DNA of 64,000 bases from an uncultured Flavobacteriales bacterium (GTDB lineage Bacteria; Bacteroidota; Bacteroidia; Flavobacteriales_F; PHOS-HE28): assembly GCA_937872175.1 (NCBI GenBank), contig CALMPI010000002.1:1-64000 (forward strand), written 5' to 3'. Under the pieces are notes generated by a model. That model was not told the origin of the DNA. It searched no databases and saw only the letters and a list, made by a program, of their open reading frames with translations. Shown here in pieces: positions 29,418-38,656 of this stretch (within the stretch, counting starts at the first letter, position 1; each line of letters opens with the position of its first letter). Made by a program: the position numbers and the translations under genes.

Positions 29418-30587
29418 ATGGACATCAGCCTCTACTTCCGTCCGAGCCCCCGCTTCGGCGCCCAACGCCCCGACCATGCGGCCCACACCTTGGGCGACGG
29501 GGCGCTCTTTCACGGTCCTGCCGGTTTTCCTGAGCTGGAAGGGGCCCAGGTGGCACTGATCGGGGTGCTCGACGATCCGGGCCATGCGCGCCCACGGCGC
29601 TGTGTGGAGGCCCCGGATGCCATCCGTGAGCAGCTGTATCCGCTCTTCCGCCCCCAAGGACGGCTGCAGTTGGTCGACCTCGGTGACATCCATCCCGGTG
29701 CCAGTGCGCAGGATACCCAGCACGCGCTCGCCGAGTCCATCGCCGAACTGGTGCGTCGCGGCATCGTGCCCATCATCCTGGGCGGTGGGCAGGGCCACAC
29801 CTTCACCCAGTACCTGGCCTACGAGAAGTTGGAGCGCACGGCCAACCTGGTCTGCATCGATGCGCGCTTCGACCTGGGCGAGCCCGGACAGGGCCTGGCT
29901 GACAGCAGCTACCTCAGCCACATCGTGCTGCGCCAGCCCAACTACCTGTTCAACTACAGCAACCTCGGCTTCCAGACCTACCTCGTGGATCAGCCCGGCA
30001 TCGAGCTGATGGACAAGCTGTTCTTCGATGCCCATCGATTGGGCGAGCTGCGCGACCACTTGGCCGATGCCGAACCGGTGCTCCGCAACGGCGACACCTT
30101 GAGCGTTGACCTTGCCGCCGTGCGGCGCAGTGATGCACCAGGGACCACCCGGCCCGGTCCCAACGGGTTCCACGCCGAGGAGGTCTGTCAGCTCATGCGC
30201 TATGCCGGCATCAGCGAGAAGATCTCGTCCGTGGGGCTTTATGAACTGGATCCCGGCCGCGACCAGGACGGGGTCACCGCCCAACTGGCGGCCCAGATGA
30301 TCTGGTGCTTCCTCGACGGCTTCCGCTCGCGCACCAACGACCTGCCGTGGCTGGACCGGAAGCGGTTCACCCGGTTCCGGATCCCCATCCGGGGCAACGA
30401 GCAGGAGCTGGTGTTCTACAAGAGCGCCGTGAGCGACCGTTGGTGGATGGACGTGCCCTACAGGGCTGAACAGGAGGCCCGGTTCGAACGCCACCATCTG
30501 GTGCCGTGCAGCTACGCGGATTACCAGATGGCCTGCCGGGAGGAGGTGCCCGACCGCTGGTGGCGCACCTTCCAGAAGCTGGCCTGA
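29418..30587 (+). CDS. Arginase/formimidoylglutamase-fold protein with degenerate metal site
   Basis: A 389-residue ureohydrolase-fold protein. Automatic annotation would call it formimidoylglutamase or arginase. The three metal-binding motifs are altered. GGDHS reads GGGQGHT, DAHxD reads DARFD (His to Arg), and SxDxDxxDPxxAPG reads SVDLAAVRRSDAPG (second Asp to Ala). By motif alignment at least two of the six manganese ligands are missing, so classic hydrolase activity is unlikely. No histidine-utilisation genes are nearby. Its position between topA and the porP-gldKLMN operon is an arrangement I recall from other Bacteroidota, suggesting a conserved non-catalytic role. Cytoplasmic. Confidence 0.85.
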   Translation: MDISLYFRPSPRFGAQRPDHAAHTLGDGALFHGPAGFPELEGAQVALIGVLDDPGHARPRRCVEAPDAIREQLYPLFRPQGRLQLVDLGDIHPGASAQDTQHALAESIAELVRRGIVPIILGGGQGHTFTQYLAYEKLERTANLVCIDARFDLGEPGQGLADSSYLSHIVLRQPNYLFNYSNLGFQTYLVDQPGIELMDKLFFDAHRLGELRDHLADAEPVLRNGDTLSVDLAAVRRSDAPGTTRPGPNGFHAEEVCQLMRYAGISEKISSVGLYELDPGRDQDGVTAQLAAQMIWCFLDGFRSRTNDLPWLDRKRFTRFRIPIRGNEQELVFYKSAVSDRWWMDVPYRAEQEARFERHHLVPCSYADYQMACREEVPDRWWRTFQKLA

Positions 30588-30612
30588 CCGCCTTCGCCCG
30601 CCCCTGCTGGGC

Positions 30613-30642
30613 TTGGGGAAATTTGGACGGTCCGGATCTTTG
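30613..30642 (+). promoter_or_regulatory. Probable promoter of the T9SS core operon
   Basis: TTG, exactly 19 bp, then GATCTTTG (one mismatch to TAnnTTTG), ending about 78 bp before the porP/sprF-like ATG. It would drive porP-gldKLMN. Confidence 0.55.
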
Positions 30643-30719
30643 CTATATTGGCGCCGGGATCAACGCCGGTCCCGAGGGGACCTTCGTCCCATGACGGCCG
30701 GCCTAGAACGGAACCAAGG

Positions 30720-31652
30720 ATGAGGGGGAAACTGACCGCAGCGCTTTGCGCGGGCCTGATGGGTGTTGTGCATGCCCAACAGGAACCGCAGTACACCCAA
30801 TACATGTTCGACCGCCTGTCGGTGAACCCGGCCGTGGCCGGCACCAGCGGCAACATGTGCGTCACCGCCCTGCTGCGCCAGCAGTGGAGCGGCTTCGAGG
30901 GTGCGCCCAAGACCGGCCTCTTCAACTTCCAGATGCCGATCAGCAAGATCAGCAGTGGGGTGGGCCTCTCCGTGTACATGGACCAGCTCGGGCAGCAGAA
31001 GGGCACCATCGCCCGCCTGAGCTATTCCTTCCATCGGAAGTTCGGGCCCGGCACCTTCGGGGTGGGTATCTATGCGGGCATGACCAGCCGCTCCCTGGGC
31101 AGCGACTGGGTGGCCGTGGACCCGGTGGCCAATGACGACGCCATCCCCGACGCCGGTGTGTCCGATGCCGGCTTTGATCTCGGCGCAGGCCTCTACTACG
31201 TGGCCCCCACCTTCTGGGTGGGCATCAGCAGCACCCAGCTTCCGGAGACCGCCCTGGAAGAGGTGAGCATCAAGAACGCCCGCCACTATTTCCTGCAGGG
31301 CGGCTACGACTGGGCCATCGGAGGCAACAAGAAGTACGTGCTCCAGCCCAGCGTGCTCGTCAAGAGCGACGCGGCCACCACCCAGCTCGATGTGAACGCC
31401 ACCTTCCTGTACAATGACATGGTCTGGCTGGGCGTTACCTACCGTACCGAGGATGCCATCGCCCCCATGATCGGCTATCAGTACAAATTCCCCAGTGGCA
31501 ACTCCAGCATCCGCCTGGGGTACAGCTACGATGTGACCACCTCCCAGCTGAGCAACTACAGCAGCGGCAGCCACGAGGTGATGTTGAACTACTGCTTCAA
31601 GATCATCAAGCCGGAGAAGCTCGAGATCTACCGGAACATCCGCTTCCTGTAA
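30720..31652 (+). CDS. Type IX secretion membrane protein, PorP/SprF family
   Basis: A 310-residue protein starting MRGKLTAALCAGLMGVVHAQ, a signal peptide. The family hallmark QEPQYTQYMFDRLSVNPAVAG immediately follows, then barrel strands to the C-terminal IIKPEKLEIYRNIRFL. PorP/SprF proteins are outer-membrane barrels that associate with T9SS components or anchor specific cargo. Here it is the first gene of the gldKLMN cluster, 104 bp upstream of gldK. Whether it is the PorP-like core component or an SprF-like partner cannot be decided from sequence alone. Confidence 0.95.
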   Translation: MRGKLTAALCAGLMGVVHAQQEPQYTQYMFDRLSVNPAVAGTSGNMCVTALLRQQWSGFEGAPKTGLFNFQMPISKISSGVGLSVYMDQLGQQKGTIARLSYSFHRKFGPGTFGVGIYAGMTSRSLGSDWVAVDPVANDDAIPDAGVSDAGFDLGAGLYYVAPTFWVGISSTQLPETALEEVSIKNARHYFLQGGYDWAIGGNKKYVLQPSVLVKSDAATTQLDVNATFLYNDMVWLGVTYRTEDAIAPMIGYQYKFPSGNSSIRLGYSYDVTTSQLSNYSSGSHEVMLNYCFKIIKPEKLEIYRNIRFL

Positions 31653-31756
31653 GTCGGTAACCCAAACACCTGCACGGCCGTAGGAAGTCTAGCCTGAAGT
31701 GTTCGCTTACCCGGACCCAAGGCCCCAACGGTCGAACGGCACAAACGGAGGAACCA

Positions 31757-33106
31757 ATGCAACTTCGTCCCATCATCTACATCGGCGCTGTCGGCTTGCT
31801 GGCCAGTTGCGGCGGCGGCGGACAGGGGCAGCTCATCGGCGTCGTCGGACGTCCGGACTGGTACCAGGTGGATCCTTACGGGATGAATTACATCCCCATG
31901 GGCAGCTACACCATGGGCCCCAGCGATCAGGACGCCCCCTACGCCATGGTCTCCAAGAGCAAGACCGTGTCGGTCCAGGCGTTCTACATCGACCAGACGG
32001 AGATCTCCAACAACGAGTACCGTCAGTTCGTGTACTACGTCATCGACAGCACCGCGAAGAAGCTGCTGGGTGAGGACGACATCGGGGAGCACGTCATCAG
32101 TGAGGATGAGTTCGGCGAGGAGATCGATCCCCCGATCATCAACTGGCGCGAACGCATCAACTGGTATGGCGAGGAGGAGCGCGAGGCCCTGGCCGACATG
32201 TTCTACAGCGAGAGCGAGCAGTTCTATCGCCGCAAGGAGATCGACACCCGCAAGCTCATGTTCGAGTACTACTGGATCGACCTCAAGGAGGCCGCCAGGA
32301 AGGCCGGACGCGACCTGGACCTGAGCTACACGAACACCAAGGGCCAGAACAACGCCATCCGCGGCCACAGCGACCGCAGCAAGTTCATCATCAAGGAGGT
32401 CATCAACGTGTATCCCGACACGCTCGCCTGGGTGCATGACTTCACCTACTCCTTCAACGAACCGATGACGGAGAACTACTTCTGGCATCCGGCCTACGAC
32501 GACTATCCCGTGGTGGGCATCACCTGGACGCAAGCCACGGCGTTCAACGTATGGCGTTCCATGCTGATGAACAGCTGGCTGAGCTCGCAGGAGGAACCCT
32601 TCGTGAACCGCTTTCGCCTGCCCACCGAGGCCGAGTGGGAGTACGCTGCACGCGGGGGCCTGGACCTTCAACCCTATCCCTGGGGCGGTCCGTACATCCG
32701 CAACCGTCAGGGCTGCTTCCTGGGCAATTTCAAGCCCCTGCACGGGAACTACACGGACGACGGTGGCTTCCACACCGTGCCCATCGACAGCTACTCGCCG
32801 AACGACTATGGCCTGTACAACATGGCCGGCAATGTGGCGGAGTGGACCAGCACGGCCTTCGATGAGGCGGTGTACGACTTCGACCACGATCTGAACCCCG
32901 AGTACAGCTACGATGCCCTGGCCAACGACCCGCCTTCGCTCAAGCGCAAGGTGATCCGCGGCGGCTCCTGGAAGGACATCGGCTGGTACCTGCAGACCGG
33001 CACCCGCAGCTACGAATACCAGGACACCTCCAAGTGCTACATCGGCTTCCGCAGTGTGATGACCTATCTGGGCCGCGGAAAGGCCGTCAATGCCGAAGAC
33101 CTCTAA
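31757..33106 (+). CDS. gldK: Gliding motility / T9SS lipoprotein GldK
   Basis: A 449-residue lipoprotein; signal peptide with lipobox LLASC at Cys18. The mature protein is a formylglycine-generating-enzyme-like (SUMF1) domain with DQTEISNNEYRQFVYYV at its N-terminal side, FRLPTEAEWEYAARGG near residue 290, NMAGNVAEWT, and VIRGGSWKD. The domain is structural here rather than enzymatic. With GldN it forms the periplasmic ring under the outer membrane in the T9SS. It is second in the operon, 92 bp before gldL. Confidence 0.96.
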   Translation: MQLRPIIYIGAVGLLASCGGGGQGQLIGVVGRPDWYQVDPYGMNYIPMGSYTMGPSDQDAPYAMVSKSKTVSVQAFYIDQTEISNNEYRQFVYYVIDSTAKKLLGEDDIGEHVISEDEFGEEIDPPIINWRERINWYGEEEREALADMFYSESEQFYRRKEIDTRKLMFEYYWIDLKEAARKAGRDLDLSYTNTKGQNNAIRGHSDRSKFIIKEVINVYPDTLAWVHDFTYSFNEPMTENYFWHPAYDDYPVVGITWTQATAFNVWRSMLMNSWLSSQEEPFVNRFRLPTEAEWEYAARGGLDLQPYPWGGPYIRNRQGCFLGNFKPLHGNYTDDGGFHTVPIDSYSPNDYGLYNMAGNVAEWTSTAFDEAVYDFDHDLNPEYSYDALANDPPSLKRKVIRGGSWKDIGWYLQTGTRSYEYQDTSKCYIGFRSVMTYLGRGKAVNAEDL

Positions 33107-33198
33107 GACCAGAAGACCAGCCTCCGCACTGAACCTGCACGGGGCCGCTCGATAGAAGGACCAACTCTTCAGACCAACCTAAAACGCAAGGACGAACG

Positions 33199-33987
33199 AT
33201 GAAACCCGGTAGCAAGAAGTGGAAGAACTTCATGGCCAAGTTGTACGGGATCGGTGCCGCGGTCGTGATCGTGGGCGCACTGTTCAAGATCCAGCACTGG
33301 CCCGCTGCGGACCTTTTCCTCATCCTGGGCCTCAGTACGGAGGCCATCATCTTCTTCTTCTCGGCCTTCGAACCCCCGCACGAGGACCCCGATTGGAGCC
33401 TTGTGTACCCCGAGCTCGCCACGGGGGAACGCGCCGAGGGTGACGACTTCCGCAAGGACGATCAGCGTTCGATCACCGAGCAGTTGGACGACATGCTGGA
33501 GTCGGCCAAGATCGAGCCGGAGCTCATCGAAAGCCTGGGCAATGGCATGCGCTCCCTCAGCGATCAGGCCAAGCAGATGACCGAGATCACCGGTGCCGCC
33601 GCAGCCACCAACGAGTACGCGAACAGCCTGAAGGACGCCAGCACGAAGGTGAGCAGCCTCAGCGACAGCTACGCCAAGGCCAGCGAGAGCCTCGTGGGCC
33701 TGACGGACAACGTGGACGCGGGCAAGAGCGCCGGCGAGAGCCTCAGCCGCATGAGCCAGAACCTCAGCGCACTGAACGAGATGTACGAGATGCAGTTGCG
33801 CAGCAGCCGCGAGAAGCTCGAAGCCGCCAACCAGATGTTCGAGGGCGTGGGCGAACTGCTCACCAACCTGCGCAACAGCGTGGACGACACCAAGCGCTAC
33901 AAGGACAACATCGCCCAACTGAGCGACAACCTCCAGAAGCTCAACACGGTGTACGGCAACATGCTGAACGCCATGACGGTGCGCTGA
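33199..33987 (+). CDS. gldL: T9SS / gliding motor protein GldL
   Basis: A 262-residue inner-membrane protein. Two membrane helices lie at about 14-30 (LYGIGAAVVIVGALF) and 38-57 (LFLILGLSTEAIIFFFSAF), then a long cytoplasmic coiled-coil tail (about 85-262). Glu48 and Glu58 in or next to helix 2 and Lys30 after helix 1 correspond by alignment to residues I recall as important for proton-driven rotation in the Flavobacterium protein. Five GldL helices surround a GldM dimer to energise secretion. It lies 51 bp before gldM. Confidence 0.96.
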   Translation: MKPGSKKWKNFMAKLYGIGAAVVIVGALFKIQHWPAADLFLILGLSTEAIIFFFSAFEPPHEDPDWSLVYPELATGERAEGDDFRKDDQRSITEQLDDMLESAKIEPELIESLGNGMRSLSDQAKQMTEITGAAAATNEYANSLKDASTKVSSLSDSYAKASESLVGLTDNVDAGKSAGESLSRMSQNLSALNEMYEMQLRSSREKLEAANQMFEGVGELLTNLRNSVDDTKRYKDNIAQLSDNLQKLNTVYGNMLNAMTVR

Positions 33988-34038
33988 GCGCCGCTTGCAT
34001 CCCTGACCTAGCACGGACCAAAACCCGCTGGTAGAACC

Positions 34039-35691
34039 ATGGCAAGTGGCAAACAGACACCGCGTCAGAAGATGATCAACATGATGTACCTCGTGTTGAC
34101 CGCCCTTCTGGCCTTGAACGTGTCCAAGGAGATCCTGGACAGCTTCGTGACCGTGAACAACGGTCTGGAGACCACCAAGTTGACGTTGAAGGACAAGATG
34201 GACGCCACCTATGCGAGCTTCTCGGGGCTCGCCGCGGAGAACCCCAAGAAATACGGAAAGGCATGGGGTGAGGCACAGGCGGTGCAGGCCATGGCCTCGG
34301 ACCTTCTGGCGCACATCGACCGCGTGAAGGTGAAGGTGATCTCCGCGACTGAAGGCCTTCCCGAGGACAAGGTCATCGGCAAGGACGAGAAAGGCCGTGA
34401 CACCATCATCAACCTGGCCTTGGTGGGCAAGAAGGATGACAACAACAAGATCACGGAATTGATGGTCGGCTCCGAACCCAGCAAGCCGAAGGAGGGCGAA
34501 TTGACCGCCCGTGAGCTGCGGGGCAAGATCGAGGCCTATCGCGACAAGATCAAGCAGGTGGCGGCCAGCAACCCGGGCCTCGCGGCCCAGGTGGACCGCG
34601 TGTTCGACCTCAGCGACCGCCGCGATGCCTCCGGAACCATGAACAATTGGGAGAGCATCAACTTCTATCACGTTCCCCTCGCCGCCGGCATCACCATCCT
34701 TTCCAAGCTGCAGAGCGATGTGCGCAACGTGGAGAACGAATGCGTGAGCTACCTCATGGGTGAGGTGGAAGGTGCGGCGATGAAATTCTCGGAGCTCGCC
34801 CCCGTGGTGCTGCCCGTGAGCAACTACATCACCGTGGGCGATTCGTTCCGCGCCGATGTGTACCTCGCCGGCTACGACCCCCTGAACCCGCCCGTCGTGG
34901 AGCTGAGCAAGAACGGCACCATCGATACGGTGAAGCTCGAGGTGATCGGCGACAAGGAGATCGTCCCCATCGGCATCGATGGCAAAGGCAAGCTGCGCCT
35001 CCCGGGGCAGGGTGTCGGGTCCAAGGAATGGAAGGGCATCATCAAGTTCAAGCAGGCCGGACAGGCGGAGAAGCGCTACCCCTTCTACGCCAATTACGAG
35101 GTGGCCCAGCCGAACGTGGTGGTGAGCCCCACCAAGATGAACGTGTTCTACCGAGGGATCGACAACCCCGTGGACGTCAGTGTGCCCGGCTTCAGCGCGG
35201 ACAAGATCACGCCCAGCATCGACAATGGCTCGATCACCAAGGCCGCCCAGGGCTATATCGTGAAGCCCGGCAAGGGCACCGAGGCCACCGTGAACGTGAG
35301 CGTGGAGATGCCCAACGGCCAGCGCAAGAGCATGCCGGGCGTGAAGTTCCGCGTGAAGTCCGTGCCCAATCCCACGCCGCAGTTCGCCGGCAAGGGTGCC
35401 GGCGATGCCACGGTGAAAAAGGCCGAGCTCACCGCCGCCTTGGGCGTCATCGCCAAGATGGAGGGCTTCGAGTTCGATCTGAAGTTCGAGGTGGTCGAGT
35501 TCAACATCGGCGTATCGGTCTCCGGCACGTATGCGGAGAAGAGCAACAAAGGCAACACCCTGAACGCCGACCAGAAGGAGTTGCTGAGCAAGGTGAAGGT
35601 GGGCAGCAAGGTCTATGTGGACAACATCAAGGTCCGCAAGCCTGATGGCACTGTCACCGGTATCGCCTCCCTGTCGTTGAAGGTCGTTTGA
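34039..35691 (+). CDS. gldM: T9SS / gliding motor protein GldM
   Basis: A 550-residue protein. A short cytoplasmic N-terminus (MASGKQTPRQKMINMM) leads into a single membrane helix at about 14-34 (YLVLTALLALNVSKEIL). A periplasmic helical domain (about 40-220) follows, then beta-domains (for example NVVVSPTKMNVFYRGIDNPV, near 360) up to the C-terminal VTGIASLSLKVV. Length and domain order match the family. It transmits motion from the GldL motor through the periplasm to the GldKN ring. The stop overlaps the gldN ATG by one base. Confidence 0.96.
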   Translation: MASGKQTPRQKMINMMYLVLTALLALNVSKEILDSFVTVNNGLETTKLTLKDKMDATYASFSGLAAENPKKYGKAWGEAQAVQAMASDLLAHIDRVKVKVISATEGLPEDKVIGKDEKGRDTIINLALVGKKDDNNKITELMVGSEPSKPKEGELTARELRGKIEAYRDKIKQVAASNPGLAAQVDRVFDLSDRRDASGTMNNWESINFYHVPLAAGITILSKLQSDVRNVENECVSYLMGEVEGAAMKFSELAPVVLPVSNYITVGDSFRADVYLAGYDPLNPPVVELSKNGTIDTVKLEVIGDKEIVPIGIDGKGKLRLPGQGVGSKEWKGIIKFKQAGQAEKRYPFYANYEVAQPNVVVSPTKMNVFYRGIDNPVDVSVPGFSADKITPSIDNGSITKAAQGYIVKPGKGTEATVNVSVEMPNGQRKSMPGVKFRVKSVPNPTPQFAGKGAGDATVKKAELTAALGVIAKMEGFEFDLKFEVVEFNIGVSVSGTYAEKSNKGNTLNADQKELLSKVKVGSKVYVDNIKVRKPDGTVTGIASLSLKVV

Positions 35692-36578
35692 TGAACCAAC
35701 GCCCCATGACCATGAAGCACGTCGTCCGTTCCCTGCAGACCGCCCTCATCGGGTCGGTGCTGCTCGCGTCGTTCGCCGTCACCGCCACGGCACAGACCGT
35801 GTTGGACGGGGCGTACATCAAGGAGCATACGAAGACCAAGCGGGTGGTGCCCTACGCCCACATCCGTGAGGCCGATGTGATGTGGGCCCGCCGCGTATGG
35901 CGCGAGATCGACCTTCGGGAGAAGATCAATCATCCGCTGTACTACCCCGCGACGCCCATCAGCGACCGGAAGAGCCTGTTCGATGTCATCCGCCAGGCCC
36001 TGCTCACTGACGGCTCCATCACGGCCTACAGCGCCGGTGCGTTGGGCGATGAGGATGAGTTCAAGAAGGCGCTGCCCCCCAGCGAGCTCAAGGAAATGTT
36101 CCTGAAGGTGGACACCCAGCTCACCGAGGACCCCAGCAACCCTGGGGAGTTCATCCAGGTGGTGCAGGAGATCCCGCTGGAATCGGCTGAGGTGAAGCGT
36201 TACCGCATCAAGGAGGACTGGGTCTTTGATAAACAGCGCAGTTCGATGGACATCCGCATCATCGGCATCGCGCCGATGCGGGAGAAGATCGGCGACGACG
36301 GCGAGTCCAAAGGCTTCCAGACGCTCTTCTGGCTCTATTTCCCGGAGTGCCGCTATGTCTTCGCCAACTGGGATGTCTTCAACCGGGAGAACGATGCCGA
36401 GCGGCGCAGCTATGAGGACCTCTTCTGGAAGCGCCAGTTCAGCAGCACGATCATCAAGTGGAGCAACGTGTACGACCGGAGCATCAACCAATACCGCACC
36501 GGTCTGGATGCATTGCTGGAGGGCGAGGAGATCAAGCAGTCGCTCTTCGAGTTCGAGCACGACCTTTGGAATTTCTGA
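35691..36578 (+). CDS. gldN: T9SS / gliding motility protein GldN
   Basis: A 295-residue periplasmic protein. The ATG overlaps the gldM stop (TGATG); internal Met codons at residues 6 and 8 are alternative starts before the signal peptide (VRSLQTALIGSVLLASFAVT). The mature sequence has VDGAYIKEHTKTKRVVPYAHIREADV-like family signatures and ends in LFEFEHDLWNF. It forms the outer-membrane-associated ring with GldK. It is the last gene in the operon; a hairpin follows 20 bp after the stop. Confidence 0.95.
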   Translation: MNQRPMTMKHVVRSLQTALIGSVLLASFAVTATAQTVLDGAYIKEHTKTKRVVPYAHIREADVMWARRVWREIDLREKINHPLYYPATPISDRKSLFDVIRQALLTDGSITAYSAGALGDEDEFKKALPPSELKEMFLKVDTQLTEDPSNPGEFIQVVQEIPLESAEVKRYRIKEDWVFDKQRSSMDIRIIGIAPMREKIGDDGESKGFQTLFWLYFPECRYVFANWDVFNRENDAERRSYEDLFWKRQFSSTIIKWSNVYDRSINQYRTGLDALLEGEEIKQSLFEFEHDLWNF

Positions 36579-36597
36579 GCGGAGCGATCCGTCGACC

Positions 36598-36624
36598 GAA
36601 GCCCTCCGCGCCGCGGGGGGCTTC
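36598..36624 (+). terminator. Hairpin after the T9SS operon
   Basis: A stem of at least 10 bp (gaagccctcc / ggggggcttc, one G-U pair) with a short GC loop, 20 bp after the gldN stop and followed by a modest T-rich stretch. Confidence 0.55.
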
Positions 36625-36658
36625 GTCGTTCACGTCCGCCAGGTGGCCCGGAAGCCCG

Positions 36659-36666
36659 TACCTTTG
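36659..36666 (+). promoter_or_regulatory. Bacteroidota -7 promoter element for the ABC-F gene
   Basis: TACCTTTG, an exact TAnnTTTG match followed by GCGG, 23 nt before the ATG. No clear TTG at the expected spacing. Confidence 0.5.
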
Positions 36667-36689
36667 CGGCCTTTTCCGCCCATCCGGTC

Positions 36690-38618
36690 ATGATCGACGT
36701 CTCCGGTCTCACGCTGCACTTCGGCCAGCGCCCCATGTTCGACGGGGTGTCGTTCTTCATCGGGAGCGACGACCGCATCGGCCTGGTGGGGCGCAATGGG
36801 GCCGGCAAGAGCACCCTGCTGAAGATCCTGGCCGGCCAACAGTCCTACGACAAGGGTAGCATCGGTCGTCCGCGTGAGCTCACCCTGGGCTACCTGCCTC
36901 AGCAGATGGACCACGACCTCTCCTTGAGCCCGCGTCAGGTGGCCGAGAAGGCCTTTGAAGAGGCCCAGCACCTGCGCGCCTCGCTCGACCGGATCGAGAA
37001 GGAGCTCGAGACGGCCACCGAGGTGGAGCAACAGATGGAGCTCGCCACCATGCTGGCCCATGCCCATGAACGGCTCAACGCACTTGGGGTCGCTGATCAC
37101 GACCAGCAGGTGGAGCGCATGCTGAAGGGCCTGGGTTTCGTGGGCGAGGACATCCACCGCCCCCTGGCCGAGCTGAGCGGCGGCTGGCGCATGCGCGCCG
37201 AGCTGGCCCGCATCCTGTTGTTGCAGCCCGACCTGCTGCTGCTGGACGAACCCACCAACCACCTTGACCTGCCCGCCATCCAATGGCTCGAGGACCTGCT
37301 GCGCACCTATCCGTCCGCGCTGGTGCTGATCAGCCACGACAAGACCTTCCTGGACCGGCTCACCAAGCGCACCCTGGAGGTGACCGGTGGCGAACTCATC
37401 GACCGCAAGGTGCCGTGGAGCCAGTACGTGGAGCTGCGTAAGGTGGAGCGCGAGCAGCAGATGGCCGCCGCGAAGGACCAGCAGAAGTACATCGAGAAGA
37501 CCCAGGAGCTCATCAACAAGTACCGCGCGAAGGCCAGCAAGGCCGCTTTCGCCCAGAGCCTCATCACCAAGCTGGAGAACCTTGACCGCATCGAGGTGGA
37601 GGACGAGGACCTCCGAAAGCTGGTGGTCCGCTTCCCGCCGGCCCCGCATGCTGGGAAGCTCATCGCCGAGGTGAAGGACGTGAGCAAGGCCTACGGGCCC
37701 AAGCGCATCTTCAGCCATGCGGAGCTCACCATCGGCAAGGGCGAGCACCTGGCGCTGGTGGGGGCCAACGGCACGGGCAAGAGCACGCTCATCCGCATGG
37801 TGGTGGGAGAGGAGCCGTTCGAGGGCGAGATCCGCTTGGGACATGGCGTGGTGCTGGGCTATTATGCACAGGACATGCCCGAGCGCCTTGAGCCCAGGCG
37901 CACCGTGCTGGAGACCGCGGAGGATGCCGCGAGCGAGGAGAACCGCCCACGGGTGCGCGCCATGCTTGGTGCCTTCCTCTTCAGCGGGGAGGACGTGGAC
38001 AAGAAGGTGAAGGTGCTCAGCGGCGGCGAACGTGCGCGCCTGGCCCTGTGCTGCATGCTGTTGCGCCCGCTGAACTTCCTGCTGCTCGACGAACCCACCC
38101 ACCACCTGGACATCCAGAGCAAGGACGTGCTCAAGGAGGCGCTCAAGAACTACGACGGCACCTTCCTGCTCGTCAGCCACGACCGCGATTTTCTGCATGG
38201 CCTCACCCACCGCATCCTGGAGCTCGACGGCGGCCGCATCCGCGATCAGCATCTGGACATCCTGGAGCTGATCGAGAAGCGCAAGGCCCTGCAGGCCGCC
38301 GACATGGGCGCCAGCAGCGCACGGACCGCACCGGCGAAGGGCGCCAACGGCCAGCGCAGCGACTACCACGAGCGCAAGGAGCGCGACAAGGAGCGCCGCC
38401 GGGTGCAGAACCAGGTGGAGCGTGCGGAAAAGGAGCTCGCCACCCTGGAGCAGGAGGAAAAGGCCCTGCAGGCCAAGGTGATGGCCGCCGGCCTGCCCGC
38501 CGCCGAACTGGACAAGGGCTACGCCCGGCTCGGCGAACTGGCCCAGCGCATCGCCGCCGTGATGGCCGACTGGGAGGCCGCCTCCGCCCGCCTCGACCAG
38601 CTCGACGTGGAGGCCTAG
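36690..38618 (+). CDS. ABC-F family ATPase
   Basis: A 642-residue cytoplasmic protein with two ABC domains and no membrane segments. Domain 1 has Walker A GRNGAGKSTLLK near residue 36 and signature LSGGWRMRAELARILL. A helical linker (about 240-320) holds the KxxxxxxxQ-rich coiled-coil between the domains. Domain 2 has GANGTGKSTLIR near 360 and LSGGERARLALCCMLL. The C-terminal 100 residues form a charged coiled coil (KERDKERRRVQNQVERAEKE), as in Uup-type members. ABC-F proteins act on the ribosome or in ribosome assembly. The exact subfamily is not decided, and antibiotic resistance is not implied. Confidence 0.93.
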   Translation: MIDVSGLTLHFGQRPMFDGVSFFIGSDDRIGLVGRNGAGKSTLLKILAGQQSYDKGSIGRPRELTLGYLPQQMDHDLSLSPRQVAEKAFEEAQHLRASLDRIEKELETATEVEQQMELATMLAHAHERLNALGVADHDQQVERMLKGLGFVGEDIHRPLAELSGGWRMRAELARILLLQPDLLLLDEPTNHLDLPAIQWLEDLLRTYPSALVLISHDKTFLDRLTKRTLEVTGGELIDRKVPWSQYVELRKVEREQQMAAAKDQQKYIEKTQELINKYRAKASKAAFAQSLITKLENLDRIEVEDEDLRKLVVRFPPAPHAGKLIAEVKDVSKAYGPKRIFSHAELTIGKGEHLALVGANGTGKSTLIRMVVGEEPFEGEIRLGHGVVLGYYAQDMPERLEPRRTVLETAEDAASEENRPRVRAMLGAFLFSGEDVDKKVKVLSGGERARLALCCMLLRPLNFLLLDEPTHHLDIQSKDVLKEALKNYDGTFLLVSHDRDFLHGLTHRILELDGGRIRDQHLDILELIEKRKALQAADMGASSARTAPAKGANGQRSDYHERKERDKERRRVQNQVERAEKELATLEQEEKALQAKVMAAGLPAAELDKGYARLGELAQRIAAVMADWEAASARLDQLDVEA

Positions 38619-38640
38619 TTCATCCGCAACGAAAGAATGT

Positions 38641-38648
38641 TACCTTTG
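38641..38648 (+). promoter_or_regulatory. Bacteroidota -7 promoter element for tRNA-Met
   Basis: TACCTTTG, an exact match, 8 nt before the mature tRNA 5' end, with TTC 19 bp upstream. The spacing implies transcription starting at or just before the tRNA. Confidence 0.65.
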
Positions 38649-38656
38649 CGGTCCAC

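Noticed and set aside
29418-30587. Functional arginase or formimidoylglutamase
   Set aside because: Two or more of the six metal ligands are replaced and no histidine or arginine catabolism genes are near.
36690-38618. Antibiotic-resistance ABC-F (Vga/Msr/OptrA type)
   Set aside because: The linker and C-terminal coiled coil fit housekeeping Uup-type members; no resistance context or mobile element is present.
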